A stretch of 64,000 nucleotides of DNA from Austropuccinia psidii (GCA_023105745.1 JALGQZ010000004.1:61559112-61623111); one strand, 5' to 3'; counted from the stretch's first letter, positions 47,501-57,052 are shown. The notes: generated from the letters alone by a model not told the origin. A program made the numbers and translations.

Positions 47501-50436
47501 AGGGGTTCTTTGTCTGTAGCAAATGCTCCTCTGTGGTCATACAAAAGGATAGAAAGTTCATTTTCTTGCTTATCAGTCAGATGAAGGCTTATTTCAGCCT
47601 CATTTAACTGTTCAGACTTGAATTTCTCTAACTCTAAGTTGACTGGTGATACTTTGTTTACTGTAATTTGTCTTTTAAAGGGTAAAAAGGCAAATTTCTG
47701 GCGCTTATTGTCTCCAATTGTAAAGTATCTGTCTTTGTTATTATGTAAATCTATCCCATACATGATTAAATAGTCATTTCCCAATATAAAATGGGTACTA
47801 GAGCAATTTTCCATAACAACAAATTCAACTGTGATCCTTAAATTCCCATTTATGTGTGGGAATATGACATTGGTCTCAAAGATTCCTAATGCTTTCATTG
47901 GGTTACTTGCACTGTTGAATTTTATACCATCAATTGGTAACAATTGGTCTTCAAAATTTGGTACACAAGTCCTAAGAAAAGATTTTCCAACACAAGAGCA
48001 GAAGGCTCCTGGGTCAAGCAAAAGTTTGGTGGGTTTGTTGTCAATCACCACTTCTGTTATACAGGAGTTACCAGCTGTATAACCTTTTCCTCTGTTTGGT
48101 TTTGTCTTCATAAGTTGTGCATCTTGAACTTTTGATAAATCAACTTGACCATTGCTCAATTGTGGTAAGTGGGAATAAGATTCCATGATGTCAAAAGTGG
48201 CATTGATATTTTCTATATCTTTTGAAGATTCAGAGAATATGGATGACTTATCATCTGAATTGTCTTCAATTATGTCTTCTTTTTCAACATCTGGTTCTTT
48301 TTCAATGTCAATTTCATTGATTTTCCCCCTTTTTGGACATGTATTGGCTAAATGGGTGGTGCTTTGGCAAATATGGCATTTTCTGACTGTATCTGCAGAT
48401 TTATATTTAATATTACTAGAATTTTCTTTGGGGTTTTTGTCCACAGAATCTTTCCAAGGTGTATTAAACCTTGTTTTAAGATTCACCCTACTAGAACCAA
48501 TTTTGGTTCTGGTGGTTACTTCTTCTAGTATATTGATGATATCCTCTGCTGAAGATTGTTCAGTAGTCCTGCTTTTGACAGCATGCTCTAAGTCACCTCC
48601 ACATTGTCTCAGAATTTTTCTATGGATCATAAATTCTGACATGTCAGGATATAATGCTGTTAATCTGTCCTTTTGTTGGCAAAACCATGGTAAAGCTTTG
48701 TCTTTATCAGCATTAAATTTGGCAGATTCAAAGGCTGTTTCAACTTTAAACCTCCAAGCATCATTTGCCCATTTGTTGATGATTTGGGTTTTCCACCAAG
48801 TCCAACTCTGGTGTCCATGTGCTTGTCTTATTTTGATGTACCATCTGTGAGCTGATCTGGTAAACAAGGTGTTAAACCTGGCTGTTACCAATCTGTCTGG
48901 TAATTCAAAATCCTCTTTGATCATGTCAATACCTGTAATGAATTCCATATGGTCATACTCTCCTTCACCACTGAAGTGAGGCCATTCTTTAAGTTTTAGA
49001 ACTTCTTTCAAGAGTGCTTGGCCCATTGATGGTTCCAAGTTATGAAAAGAAGTGGATAATTCATTTTTTAATTGTGAATTATCAGGATCCAATACTTGTG
49101 GATTTGAAATTCTTGTGCCCTCATTTTGATTTAGAGGTGTAGACATTCTTGGTAAGGTGTTCAGTAATTGTTCAATGTCATTCATTTTACTGTTGCTACA
49201 CCTTTGGGAATTTCTGTATTCATGTTGGAAGCTTTGTATTAAATTTATTACTTCAATTTTATACATGTCTTCTTTATGTGTAAGTTCTTGCCATAACTCT
49301 GTCTGTCTTGTATTATCAGCAGTGACTTGATTCAATTTCATTGATAATTTTGATACTTCTTCTTGTGAAGCATCAAAACACTTTTTCAAGGCAATGGTAT
49401 ATGTCTTTACTTCAGTAAATGAATTTGAAATATCATCAAGTACTTTCTTGTTATCTGTCTTGATAATATTTATGGCTTGTTTAATTCTTGTTTCAATTAT
49501 GTCATCAATATTGAATTTAGAATATTTATCTGTTAATTCTTTAATAATGGCAGATTGTTCATTTATTTTATTGTTAGAAGAATTATCATTATTGGAATTT
49601 TTAATTGTTCTCAAAACTTTTTCAAAACACATAAGTGTTTCATCAATTTGGCACAGACTCAGGTTGTTTGTTTTAATGTTGTTACAAATGGTGTCATTTT
49701 TATCAGAAAGATGTTTTTTCACGTCATTTATAGCATTATACAACTCTGGGATGGAATCAAATATGTCAGAAATCATTTCTGGAACCTTAATCTGGCTTCC
49801 TCCTTCTTCTGTAATTCCATCATGGTTCTGGCCATCTGAAATACATTTTCCATGGCATCCTGCTGAATCTTTGGGATTCTGTAGCCCTGGCTGTAAGGTT
49901 TTGGGGCTGGTGCCTTCCCTTTGCCCTTGTTTGGAGTTTGTGGCTGCTTTTTCACGTTGGAATTGCTGCTGCTGGCCACTGGAGCTGTTTTTGGCACTGG
50001 TTTGGCTGGTGGAGGGTTGTTTTTCCTCCATTCTAGTGTCAAAAGCATCATGTTTTTCTTCTCCATCAATGGATGCCATCCATTGAGCAATTTGCAAGTG
50101 TTGGGATGGCCCAAGAAGTTTCTTACTGTCAGGTAAGAATTCATGCAATTCTTCCACAGGTCTGCAAGGATCTGGTACTCCTTCAATTGGAGTGCATTGT
50201 TGTATGCACTGTGGCTGGCTTTGTATATGTCCACAGAGGCTTGTTGTGGCGGTGTCAGCTCTTTTTGAAGGTAAAATGGTATTATCAGCTTCAGAATGAC
50301 CCATTTTAGTTGTTTGGAAGTCATCAACTGACCCTTTTCCTTCTGTACCTGGTTGGCCTCTGCCATAATCACGTCTATTACCTTTTTGGGAGCTGCTTGA
50401 GGGGTTGTAGCTGGCTCCTGACCTGGTTGAAGGCAT
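44512..50436 (-). CDS. gag-pol: Gypsy A1 Gag-Pol polyprotein (1974 aa)
   Basis: Uninterrupted polyprotein from ATG 50436. Approximate residues: N-terminal Q/S-rich part 1-220 overlapping ORF-X; coiled-coil-like Asn/Lys-rich region 225-440; Gag core ([10 protein letters not shown] to AVKSR) about 490-640; CCHC knuckle [14 protein letters not shown] near 687; protease near 807; RT YIDD near 1155; RNase [10 protein letters not shown] near 1302; integrase zinc finger near 1545-1590; DDE residues in HMDWV near 1608, SDRDPKF near 1672 and [11 protein letters not shown] near 1708; chromodomain near 1935-1965. Oddity: the protease active site reads LLLDPGAFC, with Pro where aspartic proteases carry Thr or Ser. 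If real, polyprotein processing may fail. Otherwise all catalytic motifs are present. Confidence 0.95.
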   Translation of the reverse strand: MPSTRSGASYNPSSSSQKGNRRDYGRGQPGTEGKGSVDDFQTTKMGHSEADNTILPSKRADTATTSLCGHIQSQPQCIQQCTPIEGVPDPCRPVEELHEFLPDSKKLLGPSQHLQIAQWMASIDGEEKHDAFDTRMEEKQPSTSQTSAKNSSSGQQQQFQREKAATNSKQGQREGTSPKTLQPGLQNPKDSAGCHGKCISDGQNHDGITEEGGSQIKVPEMISDIFDSIPELYNAINDVKKHLSDKNDTICNNIKTNNLSLCQIDETLMCFEKVLRTIKNSNNDNSSNNKINEQSAIIKELTDKYSKFNIDDIIETRIKQAINIIKTDNKKVLDDISNSFTEVKTYTIALKKCFDASQEEVSKLSMKLNQVTADNTRQTELWQELTHKEDMYKIEVINLIQSFQHEYRNSQRCSNSKMNDIEQLLNTLPRMSTPLNQNEGTRISNPQVLDPDNSQLKNELSTSFHNLEPSMGQALLKEVLKLKEWPHFSGEGEYDHMEFITGIDMIKEDFELPDRLVTARFNTLFTRSAHRWYIKIRQAHGHQSWTWWKTQIINKWANDAWRFKVETAFESAKFNADKDKALPWFCQQKDRLTALYPDMSEFMIHRKILRQCGGDLEHAVKSRTTEQSSAEDIINILEEVTTRTKIGSSRVNLKTRFNTPWKDSVDKNPKENSSNIKYKSADTVRKCHICQSTTHLANTCPKRGKINEIDIEKEPDVEKEDIIEDNSDDKSSIFSESSKDIENINATFDIMESYSHLPQLSNGQVDLSKVQDAQLMKTKPNRGKGYTAGNSCITEVVIDNKPTKLLLDPGAFCSCVGKSFLRTCVPNFEDQLLPIDGIKFNSASNPMKALGIFETNVIFPHINGNLRITVEFVVMENCSSTHFILGNDYLIMYGIDLHNNKDRYFTIGDNKRQKFAFLPFKRQITVNKVSPVNLELEKFKSEQLNEAEISLHLTDKQENELSILLYDHRGAFATDKEPLGAIIGHEVDIILNIERPYPPLLRRPAYPASPKSREALEIHIKELLDLGVIRKVGHNEEVEITTPVIVAWHNGKSRMVGDFRALNTYTVPDRYPIPKIQIALTQISQAVYITTMDALKGFHQNVVTPRARKYLRIIVHCGVYEYLRMPFGIKNAPSHFQIMMNEIFPEELSEGWLIIYIDDIIICSKTWEEHMYRLSRVLTKIQSVNMKISLKKCHFGFKELKALGHVVSGLSLGIDKNKVAAVLFKPMPQNKKEIQSFLGFAGYYRQHIKDFASIARPLYKLCDKDTVFEMTVDRVKAFESLREALTTAPLLLMPDFKLPFKLYIDASGDGLGAALHQVQIINDKPVEGPICFISRQIKPTEARYGASQMECLCLVWALEKLNYFLEGCVFEVITDCTAVKSLLNMKTPNRHMLRWQIAIQQYRGNMTIVHKDGNIHKNADGLSRWPLPNNIDNPAYVPEEASPQIPIEGISVTDLNTTFFEEVRNSYAQDKNCSILCQLLNKDCKDNSLIHALDEVWRKSYNEGRFHLLDGIIYHRTKHTCVMTVVDRSLINLVLKECHDSPFSGHLSEDRTREKVKTCIWWPMWQKDVAEYCKTCDRCQKANKSTGKRLGNMMKIQEPNRPWEIVHMDWVTGLPPGGDRSYNACLVIVDRFSKTPIFLPCHKDDTAMDTALLIWNRVVSWTGIFTNIISDRDPKFTSALWTNLHQLFGTKLSFSTAYHPQTDGLAERMIQTLEDMVRRFCAYGLEFKDCDGFTHDWCTLLPALELAYKTSIHSSTNQTPAILEKGWNPKLPQDSLRKDLIEIHPTAASFKGMLDKARKHAVRCMEDSFAYAKDKWDKSHATPDFKVGDLVLVSTTNFNNIKGCKKLKDSFAGPFVIKALHGENAVEVELSEELSNKHPTFPVSLIKPYKSSDAEKFPLRNKIPQVIPPIETSGTKKITKVLKERKLRTKKVREYLVRYSDPTCEDEWLEEKYIPEATKLLRRFRHTRNTNITK
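49773..50422 (-). CDS. A1 ORF-X main exon (overlaps gag, +1 frame)
   Basis: 216 codons including the stop, in the +1 frame against gag, open from the candidate acceptor AACCAG (directly after the gag ATG) to TGA 49773-49775. Joined to exon 50487-50684 it reads [18 protein letters not shown].... Block 1: [41 protein letters not shown]-rich linker follows, then block 2: [35 protein letters not shown]. Its stop overlaps an in-frame gag ATG (ATGA at 49776-49773). Blocks 1 and 2 are conserved in B1 and C2, whereas the gag-frame residues over the same bases are not. Function unknown. Confidence 0.6.
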
Positions 50437-50486
50437 AATTATGGTTAAAAAAGGCTTAAAATAGTATTTTTACGTCAAAAACTTAC

Positions 50487-50684
50487 TATTGGCCAAATTC
50501 TTAGCCTTCTGAAGAGTATTACTTATGTCCAAGTTAATTAATTCAGAAGATATTGGTTCAGGCTGGTTATTTTGAGTCACAATAACAGTACTATTATGAT
50601 CAGAATTAACAGTACTGGCAGGGATAATGCTGGTTACTGTTGAGGCTGTTTCAATGTTTTCTTGTCTTACCACGTTGTCAGACA
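50487..50684 (-). CDS. A1 ORF-X upstream exon (putative)
   Basis: 198 bases between acceptor AATTTTAG (before 50684) and donor GTAAGT (after 50487); phases 1 and 1. It encodes a polar Ser/Thr/Asn-rich peptide (SDNVVRQENIETAS...LQKAKNLAN). Splicing to 50422 enters the ORF-X frame; without splicing the frame ends at 50470. Confidence 0.5.
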
Positions 50685-50909
50685 CTAAAATTAATGAAAA
50701 AGCCAATTAATTAAGTAAAAAAAAGGTTATTTCAAAAAAGAAATAAAAATATAAGCCTCACTTATAATATGAAAAAAAGTTATTTTTTATGGATTTTTTG
50801 AATTATAAGTATTTTTTATATGTTTTTAAATTTTTCAATATAAGAAAAAAGATTTAAAAAGAGTAAAAAAAATATGTCACAGGTAAAATATCACGGCTGG
50901 GCCCCCAAA
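50685..50909 (-). other. A1 leader and primer-binding site
   Basis: AT-rich leader; primer site TGGGGGCCCAGCCGTG reading down from 50907, two bases inside the LTR. Confidence 0.78.
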
Positions 50910-52747
50910 TGTAAGGTGTGGATATGAAACTTTGATTAAAAATCAAGTACTTTTCCTGTCCTCAAAATTTGTATAAGGTAAAAATCAATTAAAAATAGTA
51001 TGAAATATTATTTTTAAGAGAAAACACGCCAATTTTATTGTTTATAACTTTATTAGTATAAAACAATAATATTATAAAAATTTATTGTTTTACCAACAAT
51101 AAAAATTTATCCAAAAAATACTCTACAAGAGATATTTTAAGGCTACAAAAGAAATTTCTTCAAGAGCAATTTCAATTGGAATTAATTGAGCAAAGAACTG
51201 CAAGCAATTAATTAAAGAACAAAGTCTTTAAAAAGAATATTAAAGAGAAAACATGCCCAAAAGTGACCAGAGTGAATTTGGAAACAAAGTGACAAAGTTT
51301 ACAGTGATGAAAGATGCTTTAATTCACTTTTGGGGTGGTTCAGGGGTAAAAATGATTATAAGAGTTACAAACAATGATTATAATGATTTTTTCACGTGGT
51401 TAAAAGGATTAAAATGATTTAAAAGTGGTGGTTGGAATCTTTGATTGATTGGTTTAACAGTTTTAAACTAATTAATAAAAGGAAAAGATTCTAACATGAA
51501 GAGAAAAGTGGGGCAAAGAAGACATTCTTTTATAGCCATCAATTCTCTTACTCCAAAAGTAAAATTTACTCTTGTCAGTCGTAAAAAACAGTCTGACAAC
51601 AGAAAAGCCAATTATGGCATCATTGAACCCTGGTTTAGACCAAAAAAGGGCTGGTTTAAGCCATTTTTAGCCATTTTTAGCCATTTTAGACCCTTAAATC
51701 AGCCATTACTATAGCAATACTAGGCCTAGAGCCTTCAAAACACGTCAGAATGTGTGTCAGAGGCGTAGAAACCAGTTAAAACTGTTTTTATTATGATTGT
51801 TTTATCTTAAGGGTAGTTTTACCCTCTTGGCAACAGCTAAAACTACCCCAGTTGGTATCAAAACCTCATCATCAATTGAGTCCACAGACCCTGTAACTCA
51901 ATTCCAGGCCAAAAGTGATGAACTTTTGCGTGAATTTTGACATCCCACGCCTGTCAGCAAGGATTTTGGGGGTCGAGCTCCCCCTTAGAGCTGGAGTTCC
52001 TTTTCCCCCCCAAATTTAATCTTTCCAATTTATTTTTCCTTTAATTCCTCATCATGTATTATACTTATAATTTACACATGTAATTCAATTCAATTGTACA
52101 GTACAATACAGTAATAATTGACACCTCATATGTAAATCAAAGTTCACTTATGTAATACACGCGCACATTTTGACATTTCAATTGAATTCAATTGAAAATA
52201 CTTCAATTCCTCATAACTTCTAAACTAAACACAACACCTCAATTTTAACACAAAAATTGATGGTTAACACCACATGTGGTGTGAATTAAATTAAGGTTTT
52301 GAGGATTTTCAACTTTTGTATTGAAAATACTAAAAACTTAATTTAAGCTTATTTAGAGTTGAGTTACAAAAATTTCACCCAGAGGTGACCCCACCTGATT
52401 TTTTATGAGGAATCCAATGGTGAAATAAAATTTATATGTTTATTTATTGGATAAAAAGTTATAATAAATTTTATTTAACTTTTTTCCAAATTTATTTAAT
52501 TTTTCACAATTTTGTTAAAATTTCATTTTTACTTAAATTTTTCAAGTATAAATGTAATTTTATATTTACAAAATTTAAAGTAATTTTATTTTTAAATTAT
52601 AATTAATTTTTTATTTTTAATATAATTTTATATTTATATTTTTATTTTTATTTTAATAATATAAATGAATTTATTTTATTTATATTAATATGTTATTTTT
52701 TATATTTGTGGTCTTTTGGGTATATGAAATTACCTCTAAGGCTCACA
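50910..52747 (-). repeat. 5' LTR of A1 (1838 bp)
   Basis: Promoter LTR of A1 with a TATA box (TATAAAA on the minus strand) at 51528-51534. It matches 42652-44488 except for scattered substitutions and one extra T in a T-run near 51390. Confidence 0.95.
51528..51534 (-). promoter_or_regulatory. TATA box in A1 5' LTR
   Basis: TATAAAA on the minus strand, conserved in all three family-A LTRs (4090-4096, 43269-43275), upstream of the presumed transcription start of A1. Confidence 0.55.
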
Positions 52748-53174
52748 TAATTAATCCTCCCCTATATGAACAAATAAATAAAAAAGTGAAACAAAAATTA
52801 AAATAAAAAATAAATCAAGGGTCAGTAATGATGATTATCCCAAAAATTCAAAAAAAGGAAAAAAAATATCATCAGTAAAAGAAATATCAAAATCAGTAAA
52901 TTATTTTTCAAATAAAATAAATGAACTAAAACAAATCAAAAAAAAAAGATTATCAGTCAATGATTAAAAAAAATCAAAAAAAAAATCATTATCAGTAAAT
53001 GATTTTTGGATTAAAATAAATGATTAAAAAAAACAAAAAAAAAAACATCAGTAAAAAAAAAATCATGATCAGTCAAAGTTTTTTGCAATAAAATAAATGA
53101 ATAAAAAAAAAAGATCAGTATCTTTTTTTTTAAAATGATATAATTGAAAAAAAAAATGAAAAAAAAACAAATTC

Positions 53175-53210
53175 ATCATTCTAATGGCCTCTAGGGGCCA
53201 TTAGAATGAT
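53175..53210. repeat. Perfect 15-bp-stem hairpin
   Basis: ATCATTCTAATGGCC, loop TCTAGG, GGCCATTAGAATGAT. It stands in otherwise A-rich DNA. Confidence 0.75.
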
Positions 53211-53272
53211 AATGAAGTAAAACGACGCCAAATTGATTCCGAATTGATTCGGCGCGATTTGAAGGCCTCAGG

Positions 53273-53312
53273 CCCTGGGACCTCCCAGGAGCCTATTTGG
53301 GAGGTTCCAGGG
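53273..53312. repeat. 14-bp-stem hairpin
   Basis: CCCTGGGACCTCCC at 53273-53286 pairs with GGGAGGTTCCAGGG at 53299-53312 with one G-T mismatch and a 12-base loop. Confidence 0.7.
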
Positions 53313-53320
53313 TAAGTGAG

Positions 53321-53420
53321 GTGGATGATGAATGATGAAGGTGATGGGTGGGTTAGTTGTGGATGATGATGGTGATGGGTGGGTGAGTTGTGGATGATGA
53401 TGGTGATGGGAGGGTGAGTT
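53321..53420. repeat. Tandem repeat, 31-bp unit, three copies
   Basis: Copies at 53321-53358 (with seven extra bases), 53359-53389 and 53390-53420, built on GTGGATGATGATGGTGATGG plus GTGGGTGAGTT. The His-rich antisense ORF here is a by-product of the repeat. Confidence 0.8.
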
Positions 53421-54249
53421 TGGGAGGTGCAAAAAAATGAATAAAAAAATTTTAAAAGACAAAAAGAAAATTACCTACAGAAAAATTAAAAAAAATGAGC
53501 AAAAAAGAGTTGTGATTAAACAAAAAGAAGAGAAATTCACTTACCTGAATTTTAAAAAAAGTGGGTTTTTTTTTAGAGGGAAGGGTGAAAAGTAAAATTA
53601 GAAAAAAATTAATTGAGAATTAAAAAATAAAATTTAAAAAAAAAAATTAAAAAAAATTGGTGAATTTTTTTTAAGAGGGAGGGGTGAAAAGTAAAAATGA
53701 AAAAAAAAGTGAAATTTAAGATTTGAAATTCAAAAAGAAAAATTAAAAAAAAGGTGTTTTTTTTTTAAATTGGAGGGGTGAACAGTAAAAATAAAAAATA
53801 ATAAATTAAAAGAAGTTAAAGAAAAAAATCAACTTTAAAAGTAAAAATAAATTAAGAATTAAAAATCAAAAATCAACCAAACAAGGGACTTTGCCCAATT
53901 AAAAGTTGAAACCCTTCAAAATGAAAAATAACCATTAAATTAAAAAAAACCCCAAATTTTCATAAAAAAGGAAAAAAGCCATCATCAAATTTGATTTTTG
54001 AACAGACTTCATATAGATTCTCAATGCAAAACTTTCCTGAATTTTCAAATCTGCCGGAAATTGCAAATAAATGTCATATGAAATTGAAATTGCAAGTTGG
54101 TGCCCCAATTATGCAGAAACATTGAAATTTCCTTTTGGTAATAAAGTGGAGTTATATTTCATGACATAAGATCAATAATTAAACATAAACATAAGCTTTA
54201 TTGAACAAGCACCATATATAAATTGATCACATTACATATATGTAATAAG

Positions 54250-55447
54250 TTATTTTTTTTTGATTAATGCCAGAATGCGTTCCAGCTCCCCAAATGGCCT
54301 GCTTGATGACAATGCTGCTATAGTGAGATCCATGTGGAATTGCTTTTCCTTCAATTCCAATTCACGATTCCACTTTTCTTTTTCAAATTCATATTGCTTT
54401 GCATGTTGCTTCTCCTCGAACTCCATTTGCTTTTGCAACTTGACTTCTTCAAACCGTCGCCTTTCCATGTTGCTTGCTTTCTCTTCATTCCAACTCTCCC
54501 TGTCCCACTCCAAACGAGCATTGTCACTGGTTTCATGGGCTACAAATCATGAATTTAGTCAGTGGGATTGATAAGAGTAGCCATAAGTCCAAAACATACT
54601 CTTTTGCCGTGATTCAAGCAAATTGGCATATGTCGGTGTAAACATATCCATTGGCCTTTTCCTAGAGCCACTCTTGTCATTCAAGTTGGGTGTCAATGCT
54701 TGATTACGCTTTTGTGTTGAATGCATTATGGATTTAATTTGCTGTTCAAAGGAGAAATAATCAACAATGGATTTCATAAGTATCAGGCTTAAACATACTT
54801 ACTGATTCATCTTGAAGGTTTTCCGCTTGAACCAAGTGATCATCTTCATTATGAACCAAAGGAACAAGATTGAGAGGTGATTCCAATCCATTATTCTCCT
54901 TTAAAAAGCACATGAACTTTAGCTATCACAGGTAAAAAAGGAAGAGACAATAACTTACCTTATCGGGCAAAAAATCATCATCATCAACATTCAAGCTGTC
55001 TTTTGCTTTTGAATCATAGCTTGCAACCGGAGTGACATTGGGCTTGTGGCCAAAGAGCACATCCATTTCAGCATAGCAAGGACACATACTTTCAAGCTTT
55101 TCACTCATTGACTTTATTCCTTTACTCTCGTCTTCTTCCGTGATTCCAGCCCCAGTTAAATTCTCAAATTTTTTTGCTGCCATATATTTCTTTTTATATG
55201 TTTGCCATTGATCTCAGATGCTGCTTGAACTAAGTTTTAGTTGATTACATGATTTTTTGTTGACCTCAATCGCAATAAGCTGAAATACATGCTGCTTTGA
55301 TGAGGGAGGTCTTCCAATATATGTTGAGCCACTAGTACCAAAACATGACTCAAAATTGGCTTTGACTGAAAGCCAATTAATTATGGTTAAATAATCTGTA
55401 TGTATTAAGTGACCTGATGGATGAGGCAGGCTAGAGGTGATCTTCAT
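54250..55447 (-). pseudogene. Myb/SANT-like DNA-binding protein of the Harbinger element, four exons, one nonsense codon
   Basis: Exons 55447-54959, 54898-54803, 54741-54600 and 54539-54250, all with GT-AG introns and matching phases, give about 338 codons. Exon 1 holds the trihelix/Myb-like region (WLSVKANFESCFG, IGRPPSSKQHVFQLIA, WQTYKKKYMAAKKFENLTGAG) and a CPCYAEMDVLFG motif. Exon 4 is a charged helical tail (KQMEFEEKQHAKQYEFEKEKW) likely forming a coiled coil. A TGA at 55214-55216 interrupts exon 1 before DQWQTYKKKY; a CGA to TGA change is likely. In this superfamily the Myb-like partner binds transposon ends and helps bring the transposase to the nucleus. Start chosen as the first ATG of the open frame. 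Confidence 0.75.
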
Positions 55448-55700
55448 ATCTGTCTTGATTTGTCTTGCTTTGGATCAAGGCATTATTATATGGATGAAGA
55501 AGTATAAATGGATTGTAAGCTGTTTGGTCAGATTGTCCAAAATGGAGTGTAGAAGAATATGTTGTGCAGGTATGAATTGTGAGTACTAAGTTGGGTTAGG
55601 TTTCAAGCTGAAATCCCAGATGCATGGGATTTGGTCAAAGTACCAGGGGACTCAGTTAAAATGCCATGGAATTTGCACATAAAAAACCTGGGATTTAGTG
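55448..55700. other. Harbinger right subterminal region
   Basis: No gene. It has repeated GGGATTT / AAATCCC motifs (near 55612, 55629, 55691, 55703), mirroring the left end; probable transposase-binding area and promoter of the Myb-like gene. Confidence 0.5.
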
Positions 55701-55727
55701 TTGGGATTTGGTGACTTTGACACCCCC
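55701..55727 (-). repeat. Harbinger right terminal inverted repeat
   Basis: Ends GGTGACTTTGACACCCCC, the inverse of 39623-39649 with one mismatch; TATTA follows. Confidence 0.88.
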
Positions 55728-55732
55728 TATTA

Positions 55733-55911
55733 ATTATCTTATATTAATATATTTATTTATTTAATAATATAATTATTTTAGGCCATAATTATAATAATTC
55801 TTTATTCTTATAATTATTTTTATCTTATTTATTTCATTTATAAGGACATTCATAGTACAATAAGTAAAATATTGGTAATTTTTACTTATTGTTTCATAGT
55901 CAAACCTTACA
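55733..55911 (+). repeat. 3' LTR of B2, right part
   Basis: Remainder of the family-B LTR ending TCATAGTCAAACCTTACA. It joins exactly to 39622 when the Harbinger element and one TATTA are removed. The next bases (55912 onward) are Copia gag-pol codons. Confidence 0.88.
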
Positions 55912-56998
55912 GTTTTCCTTTAAACAAGGCCAGGAGGCTGATTATGTTACAGTTGAGATCCGGCATGTAAAGGCAGTTGTCTAAGTTGAGGGCTTGATTG
56001 TTGCACAACAGTGAGGCTTTTCCCACTTATATGGCCTTAAGAAAGCTGTTGGTGTCGCCGGCTATCACAGGAATAGAGGTGGAGTTGGAGAGAGGAAGAA
56101 AAACTTTTGTTGAATTGAACATGTGGTGACTCCCACCACAGTCAAGGATAATTTTATCTTCTGTCACAGCTGTCAGAGAAGTAATAAGTGCTTTTGCAAG
56201 ATAGGAGTTAGCCTCAGTTTTCCTTTGTTTGTTGTCTTTGCAAGTTGGTCTGAGATGGGTATTTTCTGCCCAGCACTTATTCTTGGTGTGACTGGTGCTT
56301 TTGTCATTGTGTTTACCATTGGTGCAGTAGTATATTAGCTTGTATGCTTTGTTTGAGATTGAGAAAAGAGCAGTCACTAAATTGGGTAGAGATGATGGGT
56401 TGTTATTTTGAGTGAGATGCATGTAATCTTGTAATTTTGTAAGCATCGAGTCTGGTTCTTCAATGAGATCCTCGTTGAGGGTGAGTACCTCAATGAACTG
56501 TTGTAGCTTGGGGTCTCCAGCTAGCTTTCCTAGAAGAGAGTAAGACAACAGCTCATTTGGAACCTTGATACTGACTGCTTTAAGTTCCAGTAGAAGCTTT
56601 CGACAGGAGTCAATGTAGTATTGAATTTTTCTGTCATAGAAACATCTCTTCCAATCCATCCATACACGTCCTCTGTTGACAGCTCTTACCAATGCGTATT
56701 GATTTTTGATTTTTGACCAGAGTAAATCGGCTTTCTCAGTGGTTGTAGGATTGACTACTTCCATGAAGACTCTGTTGCTGATTTGATAAATTATTATGTT
56801 GATTGCTTTGTAGCTAGCCTTTTTGCATTTGCTGGCAGCAGCAGTGTAGGCATCTTCCCCAAGTGGTTTCTCGCATACATCCAGCAAGTCCTTGTATTGC
56901 AGGTGAATTTTCATGAGTATATGCTATTGGCTGTAGTTGGTTCCATCAAGGATAGGGATGTTAAGCCCTTTGTTGATTTCTTTGGTCTTTTCCAACAT
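55912..56998 (-). pseudogene. gag: Ty1/Copia gag-protease remnant
   Basis: Reading starts at ATG 56998 (MLEKTKEINKG...IPILDGTNYSQ). A TAG at 56924-56926 replaces the Trp expected in the L-x-G-x-N-Y-x-x-W motif of Copia Gag, then the frame continues (HILMKIHLQYKDLLDVCEKP). The UBN2-type Gag core is followed by a knuckle-like stretch C..NGKHN...H....CW and a protease start LDCGGSHHMF, where the family has D-S-G-A. TAA at 56027-56029 and a frameshift near 55990 follow. The adjacent frame then reads a plausible continuation (LNLDNCLYMPDLN...) to 55912, where B2 begins. The rest of pol should lie beyond B2, outside the window. Confidence 0.8.
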
Positions 56999-57038
56999 AC
57001 TGATCCAGTTGCAATCCACTGTTTTTACAAGAGTTGGT

Positions 57039-57052
57039 GAGTGTCACAACCA
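57039..57052 (-). other. Copia primer-binding site (putative)
   Basis: On the minus strand TGGTTGTGACACTC directly follows a CA, about 40 bases upstream of the gag start. It is a sensible place for a primer site; the matching tRNA was not identified. Confidence 0.4.

Larger units (their letters stand above)
42652..52747 (-). mobile_element. Ty3/Gypsy family A, copy A1, complete
   Basis: LTRs 42652-44488 (1837 bp) and 50910-52747 (1838 bp), with fewer than about ten differences noticed. Target duplication TAATT at 42647-42651 and 52748-52752. Primer site, ORF-X exons, uninterrupted Gag-Pol and polypurine tract are present. It is inserted in the Harbinger element just upstream of the TET-like gene and in the same transcriptional orientation, so its 3' LTR faces that gene. 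Confidence 0.96.
52753..54249. other. Harbinger interior without genes; probable upstream region of the TET-like gene
   Basis: No convincing gene. 52760-53170 is a very A-rich run with repeated ATCAGT motifs. 53175-53312 is a small GC-richer island with two strong hairpins. 53321-53420 is a tandem repeat. 53560-53800 holds three diverged copies of a roughly 95-bp unit containing AGAGGGAGGGGTGAAAAGTAAA, each after a T-run. Before A1 arrived this was contiguous with the TET-like gene start, so it could hold its promoter and the promoter or 3' flank of the Myb-like gene. Confidence 0.55.
39623..55727. mobile_element. PIF/Harbinger DNA transposon carrying transposase, TET/JBP-like and Myb-like genes
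   Basis: Terminal inverted repeats begin GGGGGTGTCAAAGT at both ends (27 bp, one mismatch). TATTA flanks both sides; a 3-bp duplication with ambiguous borders fits the family equally well. Without the nested A1 (42652-52747 plus its 5-bp duplication) the element is about 6.0 kb. Gene order: DDE transposase (+, 39963-41190), TET/JBP-like dioxygenase (-, 41278-42629) and Myb/SANT-like protein (-, 54250-55447). Transposase plus Myb-like protein is the standard PIF/Harbinger gene pair; the dioxygenase is extra. All three genes carry nonsense codons, so this copy is dead. Confidence 0.85.
34411..55911 (+). mobile_element. Ty3/Gypsy family B, copy B2 (5' part absent), interrupted
   Basis: Protease to chromodomain of a family-B pol (34412-37912), then polypurine tract and a 3' LTR split by the Harbinger element (38031-39622 and 55733-55911). 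Its 5' half should lie left of B1, outside the window. Its right border abuts a Copia element, which it interrupts. The copy has four in-frame stops and two frameshifts and is older and more decayed than B1. Confidence 0.85.

Noticed and set aside
52760..53170. CRISPR-like or satellite array (repeated ATCAGT motifs)
   Set aside because: No regular repeat-spacer spacing; simply A-rich low-complexity DNA in a eukaryotic genome.
53268..53462. His/Pro-rich minus-strand ORF
   Set aside because: Produced by the 31-bp GATGAT-type tandem repeat; no homologue recognised and no splice context.
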